A DNA stretch of 64,000 nucleotides, from positions 1 to 64,000 of the forward strand of contig NZ_APMP01000017.1 of the NCBI RefSeq assembly GCF_000372645.1. Reading direction: 5' to 3'. Below the pieces are notes generated by a model. That model was not told where the DNA came from, ran no database searches, and saw only the letters and a program-made list of their open reading frames with translations. A program made the translations under genes and the position numbers. This document shows positions 8,314 through 16,717 of this stretch, piece by piece. Source of the stretch: Caulobacter vibrioides OR37. GTDB taxonomy: Bacteria > Pseudomonadota > Alphaproteobacteria > Caulobacterales > Caulobacteraceae. Every line of letters begins with the position of its first letter. Position 1 is the stretch's first letter.

Positions 8314-10848
8314 TCAGAAGCGGCGCTGGAACGTCAGGCGCAGCGTGCGGGGAGCGACCCCGAAATATTCGATGGGCCCGGAGGTGTTGCGAGCGGCCGA
8401 CGCTCGGCCCGCGCGATCCAGCAGGTTCTCGACCCCGGCGTCGACCGACCAGGCGCCGCCCGCCAGCCCCGCGCTGACGCCGAAGACCGCGAAGCCGCCC
8501 ATCTTGATGTAGTCGGCGTTGCCCGGATTGAACGATGAGCGCGCCAAGCCGCTATAGGCGCCGTCCAGACGCAGGCGTCCATCGAGTCCCGTCGCGAGCC
8601 TCCAGCGTCGCTCCATCGAGGCGGTGGCGGCCAGTTGGGGCACGACCGGCAGGCGGTCGCCCGCCAATCCAAGGCCGATGGCCGTGTTGGTGATCTGGTC
8701 GGCGGTCAGGCGCGCGTCGGTCAGGGTCAGGCTGGCGGCGAAGTCCCAGCCCTCGACACGCTGCGCGCTCGCCTCGAACTCCAGACCGCGAATGCGCGCC
8801 GCGCCGATATTGGTGACGTAGTTGAAGGCGCGGTTCTGCGTCTGGGCCGCGTACTGCATGTCGCGCCAGTCGATCTGGTAGAGAGCGAGATTGGCGGTCA
8901 GGCGGCGATCGGCCGACTGGGCCTTCAGCCCCAGTTCGTAGTTGTTCAAGCGATCGGACCGATAGACCGCCAGCCCATCCGGCAAGCCCGGCACCACATT
9001 GACGCCGCCCGGCCGAAAGCCCTGCGAAACCTGGACATAGCTGAAAAGACCCGGCGAAAGCTGATGGCTGGCCAGCGCCTTCAGGCTCCACCCACGCTCC
9101 TGGCCGCGCGCGTCGATCGCATAGCCCGCCCAGGTGCCGGAAACCACATTGGGCGTCTGCACCCCGCCCCGGTCGCGCTTGACGTAGTCGAAGCGGCGCG
9201 CGCCCAGGGTCACGTCGGTGTCGGCGGCGACCGCGTAGGAGACCTCGCCGAAGACCGCGCTCTGGGACAGGTGGTTTTCGATGTCGCGCCGCCCGATCAG
9301 GACCGCCGGCTCGATCAAAGCGCCGGTCAGCGGATCGACGTGGCGGACCTGACTGTCGATGCGGTCGAAACGCACTTCGCGGTAGACGCCCAGCGTCCAG
9401 CTCAGGGGCCCCGCGCCGGTCGAGGAGGCCCGCGCCTCGTGGATCTGGGCGGTCAGCTCGGCCGGCTGGTTCAGGATCGCCGGATAGACGCTGTCGACAT
9501 AGGCCGCGTAGCGCCGCATCTGGTCGTCATCGCACGCATTGGCCACCGCGAACAGGCGGGCGCAGCCGGCGGGATTGGTCCGCTCGCCCAGCAACACGCC
9601 GCTGTAGTCGGAGCGTCGCGTCAAACGCCAACGGTACCAGGACGAGACGGCCGTGACATCGACGGTGGAACCTCGCCACTTCAGCGTGGCCGAGGCGAGG
9701 TCGATATCGCCGTCGAAAGGCGCGCGGCCCGCATGGACGGTGCGCCAGGGTCCAGCGGTATCGTTCCAGCCGGAGATGTCGGCGCGATGATTGGACTGAT
9801 GGGTCGCCGAAACCAGCAGTGAAACCGCCTCGGTCGGCGCCCAGAAGGCCGCCAGGCGCGCGCCGCCGACCCGCGCGACATCGACGTCCTTTATGCCAAG
9901 CCGCGTGTTGTCGATCGCCCCCGGGCGGCGCTCGTCATAGGCCGTCAGGCGCACGGCGAGCCTGTCGGGAATGATCGCGGCGTTGAAGATCGCCGCGCCG
10001 CCAGCCCCCTGCCCGCCGTGCGCCTCGGTGGAGGCCGAGACGTCGATGGCGCTCGCGGTCTGGGTCGGATCGGGGTGCTTGAACAGGATCCGCAGCGCCC
10101 CGCCCATCGCGCCAGAGCCATATAAGGTTCCCTGCGGGCCGCGCAGCAGTTCGATGCGATCGACATCGACCAAGGCCAGCTCAGGCGACATCACCCCTGG
10201 GTCGGCCGTGGTGCCGACCGGTCCGGTCATCGGCGTCTCGTCATAATAGAGGCCAGTCGTCGCCTCCCCGGCCCCATAGACGCCCCGCAGCACCAGGCGC
10301 GCGCCGAACGAGGTCGAGACCAGCTTCAACCCCGGCAGCAGCGGCGCGGCCTGCTCGATCTGGGTCGCGCCCAGGCGCGAGAGTTGCTCGCCGCCGACCA
10401 CCACCATGCTGACCGGCGTCCGCTGGGCCAGGCTGGAGCGTTTCAAGGCCGTGACGACGACAAGATCCAGATCGACCGGCGGCGGAGGCGGGGGTGGCGA
10501 CGCGGGCTCCGTTGTCGGCGCCGCCTTCGTCTCCGGTACGATCAGGAATCCGCGTCCTTGCAGTCGAACCGTGAGCCCCGAGCCGTCCAAGAGCCGCGCC
10601 AAGGCCGCCTCGGCCGTGAACACGCCGCTGAGCGCCGGGCTTCGCCGCCCTTGAGTGAGCGCGGGACTGAAAAGGATTTCGCGATCGCTGCGCAACGCCA
10701 GCTGGTTCAGCGCCTGTCCCAGCGGCTGGGCGGGAATGTCGAACCGGAGAACGGCCTCCCCTCGCCGCGCCTCCGCCCGCGTAATCGAAGGCGCGAGCGC
10801 GCCGACGGCGGCGGCGCAGAACAGGGCCGAGACGACGCGGCGCCTCAC
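8314..10848 (-). CDS. FecA-type TonB-dependent receptor with N-terminal STN signalling domain
   Basis: An 844-residue receptor read from GTG 10846-10848, chosen because CGGGAG lies upstream and a signal peptide follows (VSALFCAAAVGALAPSITRA). After it comes a secretin/TonB short N-terminal domain: LRFDIPAQPLGQALNQLALR, then LLDGSGLTVRLQGRGFLIV at residues 35-105. A Pro-rich linker (PASPPPPPPP) leads to the plug (VVVTALKRSSLAQRTPVSM; IELLRGPQGTLYGSGAMGG) and the barrel ending LRLTFQRRF. Receptors of this architecture pass a signal to a FecR-type regulator. An ECF sigma factor and FecR gene lie divergently 266 bases away, so this is the sensor of that unit. Confidence 0.94.
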   Translation of the reverse strand: MRRRVVSALFCAAAVGALAPSITRAEARRGEAVLRFDIPAQPLGQALNQLALRSDREILFSPALTQGRRSPALSGVFTAEAALARLLDGSGLTVRLQGRGFLIVPETKAAPTTEPASPPPPPPPVDLDLVVVTALKRSSLAQRTPVSMVVVGGEQLSRLGATQIEQAAPLLPGLKLVSTSFGARLVLRGVYGAGEATTGLYYDETPMTGPVGTTADPGVMSPELALVDVDRIELLRGPQGTLYGSGAMGGALRILFKHPDPTQTASAIDVSASTEAHGGQGAGGAAIFNAAIIPDRLAVRLTAYDERRPGAIDNTRLGIKDVDVARVGGARLAAFWAPTEAVSLLVSATHQSNHRADISGWNDTAGPWRTVHAGRAPFDGDIDLASATLKWRGSTVDVTAVSSWYRWRLTRRSDYSGVLLGERTNPAGCARLFAVANACDDDQMRRYAAYVDSVYPAILNQPAELTAQIHEARASSTGAGPLSWTLGVYREVRFDRIDSQVRHVDPLTGALIEPAVLIGRRDIENHLSQSAVFGEVSYAVAADTDVTLGARRFDYVKRDRGGVQTPNVVSGTWAGYAIDARGQERGWSLKALASHQLSPGLFSYVQVSQGFRPGGVNVVPGLPDGLAVYRSDRLNNYELGLKAQSADRRLTANLALYQIDWRDMQYAAQTQNRAFNYVTNIGAARIRGLEFEASAQRVEGWDFAASLTLTDARLTADQITNTAIGLGLAGDRLPVVPQLAATASMERRWRLATGLDGRLRLDGAYSGLARSSFNPGNADYIKMGGFAVFGVSAGLAGGAWSVDAGVENLLDRAGRASAARNTSGPIEYFGVAPRTLRLTFQRRF

Positions 10849-11114
10849 GGGCGCTCCCGAGCCTCTGGACCTGACCACACGCGAATCCAACCTCCCCGAT
10901 GGCCTGAAACAACGCCGTCGAAGGCGATGACCATGCCTTATTTCGCCGTTCGCCCCTTCGTGGGTTCGCCGTTCCGGCCCCTCAAGATCGCTTGTTGCAT
11001 AGGGACTAGGCAACCGTTGCTTCTTCGATCGCGGTGAGTTCTTGCGCGAACACGCGGCTTGACACGAGGGAAAGGGCGATTTCACCTCGCTGTCATGATG
11101 TTGGGGCGTGAACG

Positions 11115-11687
11115 ATGATTGGGGGCGGCCGGAAGATCGAGCCGTCGGACGATAGCGCGCTCGCCGACAGCGGCGCGCGCTTCACGCCCGCCCTGCGCGC
11201 CTTCTTCTCCCGCCGCGCCCCGGTCAGCGACGTCGAGGATCTGGTGCAGGAGGTCCTCCTGCGCATCCAGAAGCGCAAGCCCGCGCCGATCGTGAACAAT
11301 GTCGAAGGCTATCTCTTCGAGGTCGCCGCCAATGTGCTGATCGATCGGAGCCGCCGTGATCGGACCCGCAGAAGGTCCGACCATTGCGAGCTACAAGATT
11401 TTCATCACCCCGTTGATGAAATGTCTCCGGAGCGCGTCTTACAGGGACGCGAACAGATAGCGCGGGTTCTGGCGACGCTGGAGGCGCTGCCGGAACGCAC
11501 GCGGCGGGTTTTCATTCTCGTGCGCTTCGAGGAGATGAGCTACAAGCTCGTCGCCCAGCGCCTGGGGATTTCCGTCAGCGCTGTCGAGAAACATGTGATG
11601 AAGGCGCTGCGTCAACTGCACGCGCGTCTGCGGGACGAGGATGAGGTCGACCACGTCGGGCACAGAGACACACGGCGACCCGGATAG
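11115..11687 (+). CDS. FecI-like ECF sigma factor
   Basis: A 190-residue extracytoplasmic-function sigma factor. Region 2 is seen in ALRAFFSRRAPVSDVEDLVQEVLLRI and GYLFEVAANVLIDRSRRDR (residues 29-85). Region 4 is seen in LEALPERTRRVFILVRFEEM and YKLVAQRLGISVSAVEKHV (residues 123-165). Length and motifs match FecI-type sigma factors. It is followed with a 47-base overlap by a FecR-type regulator and diverges from an STN-containing receptor, the standard surface-signalling set. Likely targets are its own locus, including the downstream amidohydrolase. The last 25 codons overlap fecR in another frame and carry no recognised domain. Confidence 0.93.
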   Translation: MIGGGRKIEPSDDSALADSGARFTPALRAFFSRRAPVSDVEDLVQEVLLRIQKRKPAPIVNNVEGYLFEVAANVLIDRSRRDRTRRRSDHCELQDFHHPVDEMSPERVLQGREQIARVLATLEALPERTRRVFILVRFEEMSYKLVAQRLGISVSAVEKHVMKALRQLHARLRDEDEVDHVGHRDTRRPG

Positions 11688-12657
11688 CGCCGCGGCGACT
11701 TGGTTCGCGCGCCTGCACGGCGACGACGTCTCCTCAAGAGACCGGCTGGACTTCCAGCGATGGCTCGAAGCCGATCCGCGCCACGCCGACGCCTGGGACG
11801 GCGTTCGCGGCTCGTGGAACAGCCTCGCGAGCCTTGAGCGCGATCCCCGCCTCGCCGCCCTGCGCGCCGACGCTCTTTCCGCCGCCGACCATCGACCGCG
11901 ACGGCTCGACCGCCGCGCCCTGGGCCTGGCGGCCGCCAGCATCGTCGCCCTGGCGGGCGGCGCGGTTCTGGGCCGGCGCTGGCTGGGCGGCGAAAAGACG
12001 ACCGCGCCAGACGAACCTGTCTTCTCGACGGGGATCGGCGAGCGCTCGACCTTCCGCCTGGCCGATAATTCGGTCGTCACCCTGGGCACCGACTCCGCCC
12101 TGCGCGTCAACCATTGGGGCCAGGAGCGCCGGCTCACCCTGCTGCGCGGCCAAGCCTTCTTCCAGGTGGCCAAGGACCCGTCGCGTCCGTTCATCGTCGC
12201 CGTCGCCGACAAGAGCGTGACGGCGGTCGGCACGGCCTTCGATGTGCGCATGGATCCGGGCAAGCTGTCGGTCACCCTGGTCGAAGGCCGCGTGCGGATC
12301 GCCGGCGCCTCGCCCAGCGGCCAGCGCAGGGTCGAAATGAGCGCCGGCTCGCGCTTCGTGGCCGCCGATCGCGCCGACTGGTCGATCCAGCCCGTCGACA
12401 CCGCCAAGGAGTCGGCCTGGCTGGGTGGGCGACTGGTCTTCGACGGCGAGCCGCTGTCGGCGGTTGTGGCGGAGATGAACCGATTTTCCGAGCGCAAGCT
12501 GTCCGTGGCCGATCCCGCGCTGGCGGCGACCCCGGTCAGCGGGGTCTTCAAGACCGGTCAGATCGACGCCTTCGTCGCCGCGCTGAAGACCTACGGCTTG
12601 GCCGAGGTGGGCCACGCCGACGCCAATCGAGTCGAACTGGTGCGTCCCCCCGCCTGA
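11641..12657 (+). CDS. FecR-family anti-sigma/signal transducer
   Basis: A 338-residue FecR-type inner-membrane regulator. The N-terminal DUF4880 segment (SAAATWFARLHGDDVSSRDR, then HADAWDGV) faces the cytoplasm and should hold the sigma factor. A single membrane helix spans about residues 95-115 (LGLAAASIVALAGGAVLG). The periplasmic FecR domain covers GIGERSTFRLADNSVVTLGT through KLSVTLVEGRVRI. A C-terminal STN-like domain (LVFDGEPLSAVVAEMNRFSE, then PVSGVFKTGQIDAF) probably contacts the receptor's STN domain. ATG 11641 lies inside the sigma gene with a GGGACGAGG stretch before it, giving an unusually long overlap that suggests translational coupling. Confidence 0.93.
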   Translation: MRSTTSGTETHGDPDSAAATWFARLHGDDVSSRDRLDFQRWLEADPRHADAWDGVRGSWNSLASLERDPRLAALRADALSAADHRPRRLDRRALGLAAASIVALAGGAVLGRRWLGGEKTTAPDEPVFSTGIGERSTFRLADNSVVTLGTDSALRVNHWGQERRLTLLRGQAFFQVAKDPSRPFIVAVADKSVTAVGTAFDVRMDPGKLSVTLVEGRVRIAGASPSGQRRVEMSAGSRFVAADRADWSIQPVDTAKESAWLGGRLVFDGEPLSAVVAEMNRFSERKLSVADPALAATPVSGVFKTGQIDAFVAALKTYGLAEVGHADANRVELVRPPA

Positions 12658-12671
12658 TCGCGGCGGCGATC

Positions 12672-12725
12672 GGAAAAAATTTCCGCCGACAGGGTGAGGT
12701 TGGAGCGACCGCTTGCGTCGATAGG
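12672..12725 (+). promoter_or_regulatory. Possible FecI-type promoter before the amidohydrolase
   Basis: In the 130-base gap after fecR, a GGAAAAAAT tract (12672-12680), a GGGTGAGGTTGG block (12692-12703) and GCGTCGATAGG (12715-12725) follow one another. The pattern resembles from memory the sequence between fecR and its target gene in many sphingomonad and Caulobacter FecIR loci. It would place the exported amidohydrolase directly under the linked sigma factor. This is pattern memory, not a computed match. Confidence 0.35.
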
Positions 12726-12787
12726 ATAGCCGCCCGCGATCAAGAGGTTCGGAGCGGCGCCCATTCGATACCTCGGGGAACCGTTCG

Positions 12788-14269
12788 ATGAAGCCTTCCA
12801 CCCTGAAGCTCGCTCTGCTGTCCGCCAGCATGGCGGCGGGCATGTTCGCGCCCCAGGCCTTCGCCAAGCCGATCACCGAGGCCGATCGCGTCCAGATCTT
12901 GAAGACCGTCGACGCCGACGCGCCGCAAATCCAGGACGCGGCCCTGAAGATCTGGGGCTTCGCCGAGGTGGGCTACCAGGAGACCAAGAGCTCGGCCCTG
13001 CTGCAGGGCCAGTTGAAGGACGCGGGCTTCGACGTGAAGGCCGGCGTGGCGGGTGAGCCGACGGCCTTCGTCGCCAGCTTCAAGAATGGCGCAGGCCCCG
13101 TCATCGCCATCCTGGCGGAGTTCGACGCCTTGCCCGGCCTGGCCCAGACCGCCGATCCGGTGAAAACCCCCATTCCGGGCCAGGCCGCTGGCCATGGCTG
13201 CGGCCACAACCTGTTCGGCGCCGCCTCGGTGGGCGCGGCCGTCTCGCTGAAGGCCTGGATGGTCAAGAACAACATCAAGGGCGAACTGCGCGTCTACGGC
13301 ACGCCCGCCGAGGAAGGCGGCTCGGGCAAGGTCTATCTGGTGCGCGCGGGCCTGTTCAACGACGTCGACGCCACGCTGCACTGGCACCCCAACAGCGAGA
13401 ACACCGCCGTCCAGAGCGTGTCCCTGGCGAATATCAGCGGCAAGTTCCGCTTCCACGGCGTCTCGGCCCACGCCGCCGCCGCGCCCGAAAAGGGCCGCTC
13501 GGCGCTGGACGGCGTCGAGATCATGGACGTCGCGACCAACTTCCTGCGCGAGCATATCCCCGAGCAGACCCGCATCCACTACGTGATCACGTCCGGCGGC
13601 TCGGCCCCGAATGTCGTCCCCGACTTCGCGGAGGTCTATTACTACGTCCGCCACCCGGATCCGACCGTGGTCAAGGAAGTGTGGGGCCGCGTTGAGAACG
13701 CCGCCAAGGGCGCCGCCCTGGCCACCGGCACGACGGTCGACACCGAGATCACCGGGGGCGTCTACGCCCTGCTCCCCAACGACACCCTGGGCCGGGTGAT
13801 GGACGCCAATCTGCGCAAGGTGGGCGGCATCACCTGGACGCCGGAAGAGATCGCCTTCGCCAAGAAAATCCAGACCACCCTCGTCAATCCGCCGTCCGTC
13901 GACACCGTCAAGACGATCGCGCCCTACAAGATCGAGATGGAAGGCGGCGGCGGCTCGACCGATGTGTCGGACATCAGCTGGGTGACCCCCACGGTCGGTC
14001 TGGGCACCGCGACCTTCGTACCGGGCTCGGCGGGCCATAGCTGGCAAAACGTCGCCGCCGCCGGGATGTCGATCGGCGTCAAGGGCGCGGTCAACGCCGC
14101 CAAGACCCTGGCCCTGACCGGCGCGGACCTGTTCTCCAATCCCGACGTCGTCAAGAAGGCCAAGGCCGAGCTGGAGCAGCGTCGCGGCCCGAACTTCACC
14201 TACAAGGCCATGCTGGGTGATCGCCCGCCGGCCCTCGACTACCGCAAGCCCGCGGCGGGTCGCGAATAA
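12788..14269 (+). CDS. Exported M20-family amidohydrolase, AbgB-like
   Basis: A 493-residue metallo-amidohydrolase of the M20 family, most like AbgB, subunit B of aminobenzoyl-glutamate hydrolase, but with a Sec signal peptide ([21 protein letters not shown]), so it acts in the periplasm. Metal-site motifs are present: [32 protein letters not shown] and a late GSAGHSWQN. It probably cleaves an aminoacyl or acyl amide bond in a compound imported by the linked TonB-dependent receptors. It follows fecR by 130 bases with a possible ECF promoter in the gap. The natural substrate is unknown; AbgB-type p-aminobenzoyl-glutamate cleavage is only an analogy. Confidence 0.88.
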   Translation: MKPSTLKLALLSASMAAGMFAPQAFAKPITEADRVQILKTVDADAPQIQDAALKIWGFAEVGYQETKSSALLQGQLKDAGFDVKAGVAGEPTAFVASFKNGAGPVIAILAEFDALPGLAQTADPVKTPIPGQAAGHGCGHNLFGAASVGAAVSLKAWMVKNNIKGELRVYGTPAEEGGSGKVYLVRAGLFNDVDATLHWHPNSENTAVQSVSLANISGKFRFHGVSAHAAAAPEKGRSALDGVEIMDVATNFLREHIPEQTRIHYVITSGGSAPNVVPDFAEVYYYVRHPDPTVVKEVWGRVENAAKGAALATGTTVDTEITGGVYALLPNDTLGRVMDANLRKVGGITWTPEEIAFAKKIQTTLVNPPSVDTVKTIAPYKIEMEGGGGSTDVSDISWVTPTVGLGTATFVPGSAGHSWQNVAAAGMSIGVKGAVNAAKTLALTGADLFSNPDVVKKAKAELEQRRGPNFTYKAMLGDRPPALDYRKPAAGRE

Positions 14270-14358
14270 GGATCGCTCCCTTCCCCGGCGATCCTCAGCG
14301 GCCGGCGCATGCCCTCCACGGCGCCGGCCGCGCCCTCTTTCATCCCTCGGAGTTTGGC

Positions 14359-14547
14359 GTGACCCAGACCGTCACCATCAGCCGCGAGCGCTTCGAGACG
14401 CTCAAGGACGCCCTGCCAGCCGTCACCCGCGAGCACCTGACGCGCGTCTACGGCATCAGCGAGACCACCTGGACCAAGCTGCGCCGAGGCGAGCCGATCA
14501 AGCTGAACACCTGGGAACGGATGCTGGCCCGACTGGCGCGGGCCTAG
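14359..14547 (+). CDS. Very small HTH-like protein, function unknown
   Basis: A 62-residue protein starting at GTG 14359 with CGGAG 7 bases upstream. The segment [30 protein letters not shown] looks like a minimal Cro/CI-type helix-turn-helix: the recognition helix would be [11 protein letters not shown], and the following basic-then-hydrophobic helix would complete a four-helix fold. There is no other domain, no signal peptide and no Cys. It sits alone between the amidohydrolase and a convergent PAS-EAL gene. It may be a small DNA-binding regulator. Codon choice is GC-rich at third positions, as in neighbouring genes, which supports it being real. Confidence 0.65.
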
Positions 14548-14644
14548 CCTCTAAGGAGCGGAAGGCCCTAAAGCGCGTAGGTTTAAGCGTGAGCGGACAA
14601 ACCGCTCGAAATCGATCTAAATATTTGAATTTAAGCTCTTTTTA

Positions 14645-14674
14645 TCCGCTTCAAATGATTCCATTTGAAGCGGA
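14645..14674. repeat. Intergenic palindromic repeat between convergent genes
   Basis: A perfect 13-base inverted repeat, TCCGCTTCAAATG and its complement, with a 4-base loop ATTC. It lies 6 bases beyond the stop of the PAS-EAL gene and after the small HTH-like gene, inside an AT-rich stretch (14580-14660) unlike the surrounding GC-rich sequence. Its wording resembles dispersed palindromic repeats found between genes in Caulobacterales and rhizobia. It may also act as a terminator for both converging genes. Confidence 0.6.
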
Positions 14675-14680
14675 CAGGCC

Positions 14681-16288
14681 CTAGCCCCACTGCTCCACTT
14701 CGCCCCGCCGTCTGGCGAGAAGCGGCCCCGAAGAGGCAGCGCTGGCGGATGTCCACTCCGGCGTCGCGGTCGGCTTGCCGAAGTGCCAACCCTGCCCGTA
14801 ATCGACCCCTAGGGCGCGCGCGGCCTCGGCGACTTCCTTGGTCTCCACGCCCTCCGCGATCGTCTTGACGCCGAGGTCGGCGCACAGCGCCACCACGTGG
14901 CGCAACACCGCCGCGTCTCGACGCTCGCCGAGCTGGGAGATGAAGCGGCCATCGATCTTGACGAAATCGACCTCGAAGTGACGCAGATAGTCCAAGGAGG
15001 CCGATCCGGCGCCGAAATCGTCGATACAGACGGCGAAGCCCATGTCCCTGAGCGCGCCGATCGCGCGGCTAGCCAGGGCCAGGTCGGAGAAGGCCTTGGT
15101 CTCGGTGATCTCGAGCAGCAGGCCTCGACGGATCTTCTGTCCCATATGCGCCGCGCGTTGAAGATGCGCCCTCACCGCCGGCTGCAGCAGCGAGATCGCG
15201 CTGATATTGGCCGCGATCATCACCGGCTTGGCGGCGCGCGCCAGGACATCGCACACGGTGTCGATGACGGCCATGTCGAACTCGATGATCAGATCCAGCT
15301 CTTCGGCCAGACGTATGCTATCGGCTGGGCTGCTCTCGCCGTCGAACCGGGCCAGGGCTTCGAAATGGTGGAGCCGGTCCGAACCGATCGCCACGATCGG
15401 CTGATAGACCAGCTTGAACGACCGCTCGTCGAGCGTGCGGCGGAACTCGGTCACCTGGCGGACCGTATCCGACATCACCGCCGCGAAGCCTTGGGCCACG
15501 ACCGTGGGCCCCGCCGTCAAGAACCGGTCCAGGGCGAAACGCATGGCCTTCAAGGCCGTCTGCGGCTCGCCGGTCGAGAAGTCCAGACGCGCGTGTTCCG
15601 ACGAAACGCCGGGTCCCGCCGCCGCGGCGAGCCGATCGCCCAGTTCCTCCAGCGAGACGGCGGATTGGCCGAGCATGGCGAACTTCTCGTCGGCCACCTC
15701 GACGGCGCCGACGCCATCCCGAGACGCCAGCCTGAGGAGGCTCGACAGGCGTTGCTGCAGATCGCCCGCCGCCGACGGGTCAAGTTGCGACAGCACCCGC
15801 GCCAGTCCCTTGAGTTCGATCAGGTCCAACGGCCCCAGCTCCCCCTGGTTGATAGACGCCTCGGCCACGGCGTTGAAATCGTTAGCCGGAACAAGCCCGC
15901 GCGCGTCGCGCGCGGGACGCCCATGTCCCGCCCCGCCGATGGAGAGGGAGCAGGAAACCCGTGGGGGATTCTGTGGCAGCCGAAACAACGAAAGATCCGC
16001 GAAGCGCTGAAGCCGCCGCCCTTCGCCGGAGGCCAGCGCCATGCGAACAGGTCCGTTGCGCTTGCCCGGCCGCAAGGCTTCCAGCGCCGCCCGCAAGGTC
16101 GGCTCCTCGCTGGACGCGAACAGCTTGCCCCACCCCTGACCAACGAGGTCGGCATCGCTCTTGCCGGTAATCTGCTCGACCGCCCCAAGCACGAAAGTGA
16201 TCACGCCCGCGTCGTCTATCTCGAAGACAAGGTCCGCGCCCGCGAAGGCCAGCCCAAGCAATCGCATTTTTTCGCGTTTGTCAGTCAT
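14681..16288 (-). CDS. PAS-EAL protein, probable cyclic di-GMP phosphodiesterase
   Basis: A 535-residue cytoplasmic protein. An N-terminal PAS-like domain (VFEIDDAGVITFVLGAVEQI, residues 19-38, continuing to about 110) is followed by a linker and a C-terminal EAL domain from about residue 290. Key EAL residues are present: HHFEALARF, AANISAISL, LLEITETKAF, CIDDFGAGSASLDYL, VDFVKIDGRF, IAEGVETKE and YGQGWHFGKP. This is the full metal- and substrate-binding set, so it should hydrolyse c-di-GMP to pGpG. No GGDEF domain and no membrane helix are seen. The PAS domain may sense a ligand or redox state. The gene is monocistronic, with a long gap upstream. Confidence 0.92.
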   Translation of the reverse strand: MTDKREKMRLLGLAFAGADLVFEIDDAGVITFVLGAVEQITGKSDADLVGQGWGKLFASSEEPTLRAALEALRPGKRNGPVRMALASGEGRRLQRFADLSLFRLPQNPPRVSCSLSIGGAGHGRPARDARGLVPANDFNAVAEASINQGELGPLDLIELKGLARVLSQLDPSAAGDLQQRLSSLLRLASRDGVGAVEVADEKFAMLGQSAVSLEELGDRLAAAAGPGVSSEHARLDFSTGEPQTALKAMRFALDRFLTAGPTVVAQGFAAVMSDTVRQVTEFRRTLDERSFKLVYQPIVAIGSDRLHHFEALARFDGESSPADSIRLAEELDLIIEFDMAVIDTVCDVLARAAKPVMIAANISAISLLQPAVRAHLQRAAHMGQKIRRGLLLEITETKAFSDLALASRAIGALRDMGFAVCIDDFGAGSASLDYLRHFEVDFVKIDGRFISQLGERRDAAVLRHVVALCADLGVKTIAEGVETKEVAEAARALGVDYGQGWHFGKPTATPEWTSASAASSGPLLARRRGEVEQWG

Positions 16289-16717
16289 AAGCGGTGAGGC
16301 CCTGTCGCCCTTCGAGCTTTTACGATCTCATTCGACAGTCCTAATACTAAGGTTGAAACTCTGAATATTCCGGAAGAGGAACGTAAAATTCCGAGCTGAA
16401 TTGTAAAATCTTGCAAACAAGGACCCGCACATTCCCTCGCGAATACCCGGCCAACGAGAACCGACCGCCACCAACACGCGCCGAGGCGCCCGTGACTGAT
16501 CCGTATACGACCTTGGCGCGTGAAGGCTTCCAAGCGCGCGGATTCGCCCGCCAAGGACCTTATCCTCGTCGGCTGGAGCATTTCCGGCGAAGCACGCGCC
16601 GGTTGGTCATGGCGCTTTCCGGCGAAAGCAAACGCCGGGTCGCGGAAAGCGCCCCAAATTGTGGCTTCTGAAATACCCTATGCGCTTGGACGAGCGGCCA
16701 AGCTGGACAGGCTCAAA
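16289..16717. other. 429-base gap between guaA and the PAS-EAL gene
   Basis: No convincing gene. The side nearest guaA carries two tandem hairpins (listed separately). The side nearest the PAS-EAL gene (about 16310-16430) is AT-richer and should contain its promoter. One open frame (16411-16671, plus strand) lacks a ribosome site and any protein-like composition, so it was not accepted. Confidence 0.5.
16581..16653 (-). terminator. Tandem near-identical hairpins downstream of guaA
   Basis: TTTCCGGCGAA starts both units (16581 and 16616). Each has CCGGCG pairing with CGCCGG over a 7-8 base loop (16584-16602 and 16619-16638). In addition GGCGCTTTCC at 16611-16620 pairs with GGAAAGCGCC at 16644-16653. 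Lying 65-137 bases after the guaA stop, they probably end the guaB-guaA transcript. Confidence 0.4.

Noticed and set aside
16411-16671. 86-codon open frame in the gap between guaA and the PAS-EAL gene
   Set aside because: No ribosome site, Arg/Pro-rich composition, and it overlaps the tandem hairpins.
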